Shown: piece by piece, positions 8,457-14,422 of the stretch | How positions within the stretch are numbered: position 1 is the first letter of the stretch | Layout of the letters: each line of letters starts with the position of its first letter | Assembly: GCA_017540915.1 (NCBI GenBank) | Contig: JAFYAD010000105.1 | Coordinates: forward strand, 1-14,422 | DNA length: 14,422 bases | Direction of reading: 5' to 3' | DNA from: Lachnospiraceae bacterium | Lineage (GTDB): Bacteria; Bacillota_A; Clostridia; Lachnospirales; Lachnospiraceae | The notes under the pieces: generated by a model | Told to the model about the DNA's origin: nothing | Databases searched by the model: none | Seen by the model: only the letters and a program-made list of their open reading frames with translations | Position numbers and translations under genes: made by a program

Positions 8457-11411
8457 TCACTTGATAATCTTCCTGACCCGTTCAACATCCGGGATCGTAT
8501 ATTCTCTGAGGACCTTACCCTCAGAATCCAAATAACCAAATTCCTCAAGTTTTCTCTCGGTTTCCCTTCTGACGATCTTGACCACCTCGTCAATTCTCGA
8601 TCTTAAGGTTTCACCGTTTACCACTACGTCATTAAAGGCGTTGCTCATCTCTCGTTCCATCATATATGAGCCTAAAAGTCTGGGTGCCTCCAGTATCCAC
8701 TTAGACTGCTCTAAAATGATCTGCTTATCTTTGGTGGGATAAGGCAGGTTCGCAAATGCTTCGAGATTTGCCGTAGGCCACATATATTCATCTCCGTACA
8801 TAATCTGCAGTGTCTGACCGAATTCAGCCTGAACATCGGCATCAGACCACCACTTCATGAATTCCCAGGCCCTTTGTTCTCTTTCATCATTTGAGCCGAA
8901 CATTACAGTGCTCTCTGCACCTCCGGACATATATCTGAGTACCTCGCCGCTGTCCGGATCCACAGTGCCCGGCACCAAAGCCACATCCCATGAATTTGCG
9001 ATCTCGGGTGCTGCATTCAGTATCAGGTTATATGAATTGAAATCCGCTATACCCATCACAAGGTCGCCATTTCTGAAATGCTGGTAAAAATTGGGCACGT
9101 CCACAGGCATGTTGTAGAGTGTAAATAGCTCAGTAAGATATGTGAATCCCTCAACTGCCTCCTCATCATCCACCGTGATATCCAGAGCCGTATCGCCGTA
9201 GAGTCTTCCGTCATGCTGGAATATCAGCGGAGTTGTGCCGTGGAAGTTTCGCATGCCGGACATGACCGCCGTCGGATAATAAACATTCAGCCCCCGCATT
9301 TTAAGATCCGGCATCTCCGCTATCAGCTCATCCATGGTATCCGGAACTTTTAGATCCAGTTTATCCAGTATGTCTTTTCTGTAAAACAGCAGATAAAAAT
9401 TCATCGTCTCGGGTAGAGATATTAGTGAATCTCCTATTACCGACGGCACCAGCATACCCTCTGAATATCTGCCGAAAACCTCTCTGTAATCTTCAAACTT
9501 CGTAAGATCTACCAGTGCACCGCGGGTGCCAAGTTCAAAGGGTATTGCGTAGTTGATGCCTGTCGCGATATCAGGAGTATCACCCGAGGCGTTTGAGAGT
9601 ACCAGTTTATTGGCATCTGTCATGATGGAAAGATCCACCTCAATGCCTGTCGCAGGTGTGAATTCATCGTCTATCATCTTCTGCATGATCTCCACGTACT
9701 GTCTTGGTCTGTTAACCCAAACCTGCACATGGGATTCATCAACATTGCTGGCAGAGTATGACTGACCAAAGAAAGAATGAATAAACCTGCGTATCGAAAG
9801 ACCTACACTTCCGAAAATATTAAGTTTTCCCGGAAGCTTTGCCCCATCCTGAAAAACATATATTCTGTCAATAGCAAGATTACTGTCATTTATCAGGGTT
9901 ACAAAGTTTGCCATCTGTGTATTGACCGAATTAACGCTGGTAGACAATTCTCCGACTCTGTATACGAGCTCATCCGGCTCGTCACCCAGAGTTTTCAGCT
10001 GATCAGCTGCTATCAGAAGATATCCGAACGCAGCAACATCCTCCGGATCATCCTTACCAACATACTCAGCGGCTTTCTGTGCCACATCATAAAGGTCATC
10101 TACCCAGCCGTATATCCTATCCTGAACATCAGGTATGTATCGTGTAAGTTTAAGATCCCTGTATTTATCTTTGTTGGTACCGGCAACTTTTGTCACTTCA
10201 AGAGAAAGATCATTAACACCGCTCATAATCCTGTCGACGGACTCCAAAGCGTAACGGATAGGCTCCGATGATATTTCCACCGAGAGTGTATGTTCACCTG
10301 CCTCAAGATAAACCGAAAGCTTTTCTCCTGCTTTATTCCTGAATGTAACAGTCTCATAGCCCGTGTTATAATCCAGTGGATAATCCCTGAAATCCGCATT
10401 GAGGATCTCTCCGTCTATGGATAAATTGGTAAATACCGGAAAACCGTTTTTTTCAGACTGCCTGTAATTCATCCCCAGTCTGTAGTAACCTGTTTTTGAT
10501 ACATTGAACCTGTAAGTTATCTTTTGACCTGCTGTTCCGAAGGAATCCTGATCTACCGTATTCAAAACCGTCTGTGTTGCAGACAACGGACTTATCGCCG
10601 AATCGTACTCTCCCACAGCATGTATTGATGAATCATTTCTCAGGTAGAAATCCTCGGCTTCTATCACTATAAGCTCATCTCCGTCAGCCGCCTGATAATA
10701 ATCCGGAGCGGCTGCAGTTTCACGGGGAGCACTTAAGATGATGTTTCCCAAGAGAAAGCTTCCTTCACTGACATTTACGGAAAAAACATGTTTTCCGGCT
10801 GTAAGTTCGGTTTTTAGCCCCTGTGAGTATCTGTAGCTTGCATCACCAAGTTCTTTTTTCTCCCATCTCATCCATTTTTCCGGAAGGCCTACGATAGCAT
10901 TTCCATAGCGATCGTAATTTGTCTCTTCCGGGGAAAGCCAACTGGTCTCAAACAGAAGACTCCTGCTCTCATAAAAAGGATACTCACCGTCGATCATCAG
11001 TCCAAACTCTATCGGCAGTATGGATTCATCATAAGAAAAATAATCAAACGATATAACATACTGTCCATCCTGCGGAACGTTTACTTCCATATCAACGTGA
11101 TCGCCTATGGTCAGATCCAACACAGAAGAAGATCCTTCATAGCCTTTGGTATCAGCAGTCTTCAGCTTTTCATACTCACCGGATACCGAATCATCGACCT
11201 TTATTACCACATCTTCACCCGAATACACAGGCAATCTGTAACCGGAAGAAACCGTTGTATAGCCGGTGGCAAGTCTTTCTCCGGAGTACTCTTTATCAGA
11301 CAAACCTGTTGTGCCTGCGGTTTCCGTGTTATCATAAGCGGTGACAGCCTCAGATGTATCAGCGGAAACATCTGTCTGCAAAAACTGAAACATCATTGTC
11401 GCAGCGAGCAC
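8457..11411 (-). CDS. Large modular extracellular solute-binding protein with carbohydrate-binding-like modules
   Basis: The open frame gives 984 residues from GTG 11411; usual family 1 sugar-binding proteins are about 400-550. Layout: signal peptide core, then VSA|D cleavage near residue 17; beta-rich module about 65-230; a second module about 245-382 starting VIEAEDF, with features of CBM6/CBM35-type sandwiches; a mostly helical linker about 385-555; a family 1 solute-binding domain about 560-970 (RPRQYVEIMQ, GDTPDIATG, YRKDILDKL and WEFMKWWSD are typical). Translation start is unresolved: GTG 11411 lacks a ribosome binding site and would omit the basic head of the signal peptide, which is encoded upstream in the same frame (KKTVIFRRTLAC). 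That frame is closed by TAA at 11481-11483. It lies between abfA and permease pair A and is expected to deliver sugar to the latter. The call is firm; whether the gene is intact is not. Confidence 0.88.
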   Translation of the reverse strand: MLAATMMFQFLQTDVSADTSEAVTAYDNTETAGTTGLSDKEYSGERLATGYTTVSSGYRLPVYSGEDVVIKVDDSVSGEYEKLKTADTKGYEGSSSVLDLTIGDHVDMEVNVPQDGQYVISFDYFSYDESILPIEFGLMIDGEYPFYESRSLLFETSWLSPEETNYDRYGNAIVGLPEKWMRWEKKELGDASYRYSQGLKTELTAGKHVFSVNVSEGSFLLGNIILSAPRETAAAPDYYQAADGDELIVIEAEDFYLRNDSSIHAVGEYDSAISPLSATQTVLNTVDQDSFGTAGQKITYRFNVSKTGYYRLGMNYRQSEKNGFPVFTNLSIDGEILNADFRDYPLDYNTGYETVTFRNKAGEKLSVYLEAGEHTLSVEISSEPIRYALESVDRIMSGVNDLSLEVTKVAGTNKDKYRDLKLTRYIPDVQDRIYGWVDDLYDVAQKAAEYVGKDDPEDVAAFGYLLIAADQLKTLGDEPDELVYRVGELSTSVNSVNTQMANFVTLINDSNLAIDRIYVFQDGAKLPGKLNIFGSVGLSIRRFIHSFFGQSYSASNVDESHVQVWVNRPRQYVEIMQKMIDDEFTPATGIEVDLSIMTDANKLVLSNASGDTPDIATGINYAIPFELGTRGALVDLTKFEDYREVFGRYSEGMLVPSVIGDSLISLPETMNFYLLFYRKDILDKLDLKVPDTMDELIAEMPDLKMRGLNVYYPTAVMSGMRNFHGTTPLIFQHDGRLYGDTALDITVDDEEAVEGFTYLTELFTLYNMPVDVPNFYQHFRNGDLVMGIADFNSYNLILNAAPEIANSWDVALVPGTVDPDSGEVLRYMSGGAESTVMFGSNDEREQRAWEFMKWWSDADVQAEFGQTLQIMYGDEYMWPTANLEAFANLPYPTKDKQIILEQSKWILEAPRLLGSYMMEREMSNAFNDVVVNGETLRSRIDEVVKIVRRETERKLEEFGYLDSEGKVLREYTIPDVERVRKIIK

Positions 11412-11440
11412 ACATGCCAGAGTTCTGCGGAAAATAACCG

Positions 11441-11500
11441 TTTTTTTATGTACGATCTTATGATTTTGATCATCTGTTTTTTACATGGCAACCTACCCAT
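11441..11500 (-). other. Problematic 5' end of the solute-binding protein gene
   Basis: Three candidate starts lie here. ATG 11486 is in the frame of the protein, with AGG 5 bases upstream, but its second codon is TAA (11481-11483); changing it to AAA would give a natural MKKTDDQ head. ATG 11473 and ATG 11500 share another frame (MIKIIRSYIKK) that meets the protein frame at an A7 run (11441-11447). In that frame the run reads A AAA AAA, a -1 slippery heptamer, and a -1 slip joins MIKIIRSYIKK to TVIFRRTLAC. The gene may thus carry a nonsense or indel mutation, use slippage, or contain a sequence error. Confidence 0.55.
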
Positions 11501-11520
11501 AAGCCTTTTTGAATAAGATC
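11454..11520. repeat. Inverted repeat around the start region of the binding-protein gene
   Basis: GATCTTAT at 11454-11461 is the exact reverse complement of ATAAGATC at 11513-11520, separated by 51 bases holding all three candidate ATG codons. A second, mutually exclusive hairpin (ATGAT 11460-11464 with ATCAT 11469-11473) overlaps its left arm and buries ATG 11473. In the mRNA these could compete and affect translation or processing between abfA and the binding-protein gene. The region is AT-rich, so chance must be considered. Confidence 0.4.
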
Positions 11521-13027
11521 ATATCTCCACATCGAGATGCATCACGCTGTTTTTGGGAATTGTGTATGTGATGCTGTCTCCGTTAAATTTAAGATCCTTG
11601 AATTCACGTTTTGTGACGACCTCCGGATCCTCAAATGTATTCTTGTCATGCATCTCACCTGTTACTATCTCGGCTGTAACAGATTTGATCTCAGATTCTA
11701 CAAGTCTTGTGTCCATCTCAATATCATCAGTACAAGAGAGATTACAAAGTGTGATATGAACATGTCCGTCTTTTCCCAAAGAAGCTGATTCATTAAGATC
11801 CGGCACTTTATATTCATCTTCGATGCCGATGGTCTCAGACTCAACATAGCTTCCCAGAAGCTCGGCATCCTGATGATGCTTGTACATATCGAACACATGA
11901 TATGTGGGAGTCTTTATCATCTTTTCGCCTTCAGTGAGCAATACCGCCTGCAGTACATTGACCATCTGCGCTATATTCGCCATCTTCACGCGATCACTGT
12001 GTTTATTGAAAATATTCAGGTTAATACCGGCTACCAATGCATCCCTCACCGTGTTCTGCTGATACAGGAATCCCGGGTTTGTGCCCGGCTCACATGTGTA
12101 CCAGGTTCCCCACTCATCCACTATGATGCCCACAATATGTTTCTTATCGTATTTGTCCATTATGGCTGCATGGTGGTTGATCAGGTCTTCTATATAAAAT
12201 GTTTTTGAAAGCGTCTTATACCACACCTTATCATCAAAATCCGTAGCTGATCCCTTCACCTCCCAGCCTTCCGGATGTGTGTAATAGTGAAGTGAAAGAC
12301 CGTCCATAAATCCGTGCAGGAACTCCGGCGCCCTGAAACATGTTCCCATAACACCGTCAGTCCATCCGTAATCATCAACGTTGGCTCCGCATGCTATCTT
12401 GAAAATCGGCTTTGACGGATCGTAATTCCTGACATAAGTCTGATATCTTCTATAAAGATTTCCGTAATACTCCGGTGTCATGTTGCCTCCGCAGCCCCAG
12501 TTCTCATTACCAACTCCGAAGTAATCAACTCTCCAGGGTTTCTCGCTGCCGTTAGCTTTACGAAGATCAGCCATTGGAGATACACCGTCATGTGTCATAT
12601 ATTCAACCCACTCGCTCATCTCCTGTACTGTGCCGCTGCCCACATTGCCGTTCACATAAGTCTTACATCCCAGCTGTCTGCAGAATTCCATGAACTCATG
12701 TGTTCCAAAGCTGTTGTCTTCCACTACACCGCCCCAATGAGTATTGATCATCTTCTTGCGGCTTTCCCTGGGACCTATACCATCCTTCCAATGATATTCA
12801 TCCGCAAAACATCCGCCCGGCCAACGTAATACAGGTATATTAATGGCTTTTAAGGCCTCGGTAACATCATTTCTCATACCGTTCGTGTTGGGGATCGGTG
12901 AATCCTCACCCACAAATATTCCCTCATATATACATCTTCCGAGATGCTCTGAAAAGTGTCCCTGAATCTCAGGATTGATGTGTGAAAGCTTTCTTCCCGG
13001 ATTAACATACAGTTTTCTGGTTGACAT
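11519..13027 (-). CDS. abfA: Alpha-L-arabinofuranosidase, glycoside hydrolase family 51
   Basis: Retaining exo-enzyme that releases terminal alpha-L-arabinofuranose from arabino-oligosaccharides. At 502 residues it matches the family length, with a catalytic barrel followed by a C-terminal beta domain from about 385. Acid/base Glu175 lies in GVGNENWG and nucleophile Glu305 in [10 protein letters not shown]; the first number matches that of the well-studied Geobacillus enzyme. Other family marks are [14 protein letters not shown] (67-80) and [16 protein letters not shown]. There is no signal peptide, so it acts in the cytoplasm on imported sugars. AGGAGG (13035-13040) is 7 bases before the ATG, and a candidate promoter lies about 100 bases upstream. 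It is the first gene of the operon. It defines the pathway: arabinoxylan or arabinan side-chain use. Some GH51 members have other activities, so linkage preference is not claimed. Confidence 0.95.
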   Translation of the reverse strand: MSTRKLYVNPGRKLSHINPEIQGHFSEHLGRCIYEGIFVGEDSPIPNTNGMRNDVTEALKAINIPVLRWPGGCFADEYHWKDGIGPRESRKKMINTHWGGVVEDNSFGTHEFMEFCRQLGCKTYVNGNVGSGTVQEMSEWVEYMTHDGVSPMADLRKANGSEKPWRVDYFGVGNENWGCGGNMTPEYYGNLYRRYQTYVRNYDPSKPIFKIACGANVDDYGWTDGVMGTCFRAPEFLHGFMDGLSLHYYTHPEGWEVKGSATDFDDKVWYKTLSKTFYIEDLINHHAAIMDKYDKKHIVGIIVDEWGTWYTCEPGTNPGFLYQQNTVRDALVAGINLNIFNKHSDRVKMANIAQMVNVLQAVLLTEGEKMIKTPTYHVFDMYKHHQDAELLGSYVESETIGIEDEYKVPDLNESASLGKDGHVHITLCNLSCTDDIEMDTRLVESEIKSVTAEIVTGEMHDKNTFEDPEVVTKREFKDLKFNGDSITYTIPKNSVMHLDVEI

Positions 13028-13122
13028 TTAATCTCCTCCTTAAAACAACCTTAAAAATCAGACTATTTTGCATTGAATTTTAGTGTACGATTTAATGTTT
13101 CACTATTTGCTTAACTATTGCA

Positions 13123-13151
13123 ACTGTATCATATGTTTGGTGATTTGACAA
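13123..13151 (-). promoter_or_regulatory. Candidate promoter for the minus-strand operon
   Basis: On the minus strand TTGTCA (13151-13146, 5 of 6 consensus) is separated by 17 bases from TACAGT (13128-13123, 4 of 6). The start would fall near 13116, leaving a leader of about 90 bases before the abfA ATG. The weak -10 fits an activated or repressed promoter. Confidence 0.45.
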
Positions 13152-13202
13152 TATTTTTTTTATATATGGTTGTCGATTTATTAGAAGTGCATAAAAATAG
13201 AC

Positions 13203-13232
13203 TTGACAATCCATGCAATTAAATACTATACT
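13203..13232 (+). promoter_or_regulatory. Promoter of the ArsR-type regulator
   Basis: TTGACA (13203-13208, perfect) and TATACT (13227-13232, 5 of 6) with an 18-base spacer. The start near 13239 leaves a leader of about 110 bases before ATG 13352. This argues against the upstream in-frame TTG at 13232, which overlaps the -10 box. Confidence 0.65.
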
Positions 13233-13351
13233 TGTGTAAATTGTTTAAGTCATCACTTTATTATTTTATCGAATCGTTTAATTCAGTTGTAAAACCTGAG
13301 TGGTCAAAACACTACAGAAACCAATCACACAAAGACTTTCGGGGGATTAAC

Positions 13352-14275
13352 ATGTATCATTTACATTCGTTAACAGAAGCAGAAGAAGTTTTTAAGGCTC
13401 TCAGCACACCTATGAGAATTCGTATAATGGAGCTGATAGCAGAAAAAGATATGAGCATGAATGACCTTGCAGTAGCTCTGGATCTTACCAACAGTGCTAT
13501 ATCCATGCATGTGGCGAAGCTTGAGGCAGCCGGTCTTGTATATATAGAGACCACATCCGGAAGGCGCGGTTCCACAAAGATCGTAAAGCCCAAACATCAT
13601 AAACTTTATATAGAGATGTCACCACACAGATCAGAGATAAATTCCCTTTTCTATGAGGATTCTATTTCCATTGGACATTTTTCGTCTGTTGAGGCACACC
13701 CCACCTGCGGTCTTTCCACTACCGATAACATAATAGGCGAGCTTGATGACCCGAGAGTCTTCTATTATCCTGAAAGATTCAATGCAGGTGTCATATGGAT
13801 AGGCTATGGCAGCATCACCTACGATCTTCCGAACCGGTTAAAAGCCGGTCAGAAGATCGATCAGTTTCAGATCTCATTTGAGATATCATCCGAATGTCCT
13901 GAGACAAATGACGATTATCCAAGCGATATATATTTTTACATAAATGACAAACCTTTGGGAAAATGGATCAGCCCCGGTGATTTCGGAGCGAGAAAAGGCT
14001 ATATGTCTCCGCACTGGTGGCCTCCGCTCCTCAATCAATACGGACTTTTGAAAACTCTTATCATCAATGACAATGGAACTTTCATAGACGGAACCCATAA
14101 GATATCTGAGACTACGATCAAAGATCTTATGATAGATTACAACAGCACCATATCCTTCAGATTCGAGGTGCCCAAAGACACTGCCAACTGTGGAGGTCTT
14201 ACACTCTTCGGAAAAGGTTTCGGTGATTACGATCAGAATATAATCGTGAAAATGTTCTACAGTGATAACGCATAA
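13352..14275 (+). CDS. ArsR-type regulator with a beta-rich C-terminal sensor-like domain
   Basis: 307 residues. I chose ATG 13352 because GGGGG (13341-13345) sits 6 bases upstream and the longer TTG start would precede the transcript. Residues about 10-80 are an ArsR-type winged helix: EVFKALSTPMRIRIMELIAE, the recognition region SMNDLAVALDLTNSAISMHVAKL, and a wing with TSGRRGSTKIV. The metal-binding ELCVCD-type motif of classical ArsR proteins is absent. Residues about 105-305 are beta-rich and aromatic (FNAGVIWIGYGS, SDIYFYINDKPLGKW, MSPHWWPP, NSTISFRFEVP), resembling a jelly-roll ligand-binding domain rather than any sensor I can name. ArsR proteins are usually about 100 residues, so the domain is a large addition. 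Divergence from abfA suggests sugar-responsive control of the operon. HTH call sure; ligand inferred. Confidence 0.85.
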   Translation: MYHLHSLTEAEEVFKALSTPMRIRIMELIAEKDMSMNDLAVALDLTNSAISMHVAKLEAAGLVYIETTSGRRGSTKIVKPKHHKLYIEMSPHRSEINSLFYEDSISIGHFSSVEAHPTCGLSTTDNIIGELDDPRVFYYPERFNAGVIWIGYGSITYDLPNRLKAGQKIDQFQISFEISSECPETNDDYPSDIYFYINDKPLGKWISPGDFGARKGYMSPHWWPPLLNQYGLLKTLIINDNGTFIDGTHKISETTIKDLMIDYNSTISFRFEVPKDTANCGGLTLFGKGFGDYDQNIIVKMFYSDNA

Positions 14276-14294
14276 TGAAAACAATTGAGTAGGA

Positions 14295-14356
14295 GGCGGC
14301 CATGAGGCCGCCGACCTCTCACACCACCGTGCGTACCGTTCGGTACACGGCGGTTC
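14295..14356 (-). ncRNA. Intron domains V and VI
   Basis: Domain V spans about 14356-14322 on the minus strand: it opens GAACCGCCGTG, has a GAAC-type tip between UACC and GGUA, and returns through CACGGUGGU with a 2-base CG bulge. The catalytic triad position reads CGC, as in class C introns, rather than the AGC of most other classes. Domain VI is a perfect 7-bp stem, GGCGGCC with GGCCGCC (14312-14295) around UCAU. No branch-point adenosine is bulged within the stem. Confidence 0.85.
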
Positions 14357-14363
14357 AACCAAC

Positions 14364-14422
14364 TTAACAAGTGACACACTTTTCGGTGTAGTAGTCAAGC
14401 ATGGAGATTAGCCCAAAGTTGG
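14364..14422 (-). CDS. Intron-encoded reverse transcriptase/maturase, C-terminal fragment
   Basis: An open frame enters from the right edge and ends at TAA 14364-14366. The last 18 residues read NFGLISMLDYYTEKCVTC. The pattern of a glycine-containing turn, then SxLDYY and a short basic end, fits the C-terminus of class C intron reverse transcriptases. Its place 7 bases before domain V is where the coding loop of domain IV should end. The fragment alone is too short for a firm call, and the intron context carries it. Confidence 0.65.
   Translation of the reverse strand, partial: NFGLISMLDYYTEKCVTC

Larger units (their letters stand above)
13028..13351. promoter_or_regulatory. Divergent control region between abfA and the regulator
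   Basis: A 324-base, strongly AT-rich region with no supported gene. It holds the abfA ribosome binding site and leader, one candidate promoter per strand, and about 110 bases of regulator leader. Four loosely similar 8-10 base motifs of the type TTGnTTAA or CGnTTTAA occur at 13087-13096, 13107-13116, 13241-13250 and 13274-13283. The first two lie 20 bases apart at the inferred abfA transcription start, and the other two just downstream of the regulator promoter. They are candidate operator half-sites. TAGTG (13081-13085) and CACTA (13101-13105) also form a dyad. Operator assignment is inference only. Confidence 0.5.
14284..14422 (-). mobile_element. Group IIC intron, 3' end (continues right of the window)
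   Basis: The minus strand carries, in order, the C-terminal end of an intron reverse transcriptase, domain V, domain VI and the conserved class C terminus CCTACTCAAT. The 3' splice junction is placed near 14284, followed by the flanking exon sequence TGTTTTCATTATGCG. Only 8 bases separate the regulator stop codon from this junction. Class C introns are known to enter next to terminator hairpins. The A-rich GAAAACA just after the regulator stop, read on the other strand as TGTTTTC, fits the outer flank of a bidirectional terminator now split by the intron. The 5' half is outside the window. Confidence 0.85.

Noticed and set aside
9777..10271. Plus-strand open frame of 164 codons antisense to the binding-protein gene
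   Set aside because: The opposite strand encodes the coherent second module and helical linker of the binding protein. The antisense product is unremarkable and lacks a ribosome binding site context.
11418..11432. Possible lipobox (TLAC) in the binding-protein signal sequence, which would make it a lipoprotein
   Set aside because: The position before Cys does not fit the L-A/S-G/A-C consensus, and strongly hydrophobic residues follow the Cys. VSA|D downstream is a better ordinary signal peptidase site.
159..13027. An ABC ATPase gene for the importers
   Set aside because: No Walker A (GxxGxGKS/T) or LSGGQ signature appears in any gene product in the window.
13232..13351. A 40-residue longer regulator starting at TTG 13232
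   Set aside because: The TTG overlaps the -10 box of the regulator promoter, and the added residues lack family similarity. ATG 13352 has a suitable ribosome binding site.
13886..14398. Minus-strand open frame of 170 codons covering the end of the regulator and the intron domains
   Set aside because: It runs through domains V and VI, which are structured RNA, and antisense to a well-supported gene. It has no recognisable protein features.

Overview
The window looks like a chromosomal carbohydrate-utilisation locus from a low-to-mid GC Gram-positive anaerobe, most likely a gut or rumen Lachnospiraceae (Butyrivibrio/Roseburia-like). The reasons are AGGAGG-type ribosome binding sites, sugar ABC permeases with no dedicated ATPase, the AT-rich intergenic DNA, and a group IIC intron. 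The family assignment is inference from gene content, not from a search.

Layout from right to left. At 14284-14422 is the 3' end of a group IIC intron on the minus strand: the last 18 codons of its reverse transcriptase, domain V and domain VI. At 13352-14275 (+) is an ArsR-type winged-helix regulator with a large beta-rich C-terminal domain. A 324-base divergent control region follows (13028-13351), with a candidate promoter on each strand. Leftward from it runs one long minus-strand operon: a GH51 alpha-L-arabinofuranosidase (abfA); an unusually large extracellular solute-binding protein with two N-terminal carbohydrate-binding-like modules; permease pair A (302 and 292 aa); a membrane protein with an NHL-type propeller and a YIP1-like C-terminus; a secreted DUF5696-type protein; and permease pair B (381 and 342 aa, with long basic tails). 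Genes are separated by 56 bases or less or overlap, except for 97 bases between the abfA stop and the open frame of the solute-binding protein. At the left edge are a hairpin just after the last stop codon, a rightward terminator-like hairpin and a pair of perfect palindromes.

Inferred function: an extracellular arabinose-containing oligosaccharide (arabinoxylan or arabinan type) is captured by the modular binding protein, imported through one or both permease pairs powered by a shared ATPase encoded elsewhere, and trimmed in the cytoplasm by the GH51 enzyme. The regulator probably senses a sugar or released arabinose and controls the divergent promoters. The NHL/YIP1 and DUF5696 proteins are the undescribed part: both are predicted to be exported or membrane-held and are embedded between the permease pairs, so they may be accessory parts of the uptake machine.

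The most important anomaly is the 5' end of the solute-binding protein gene. Its open frame has no credible start codon. An in-frame ATG is followed at once by TAA, and a second possible start lies in another frame joined through an A7 run that has the form of a -1 slippery heptamer.
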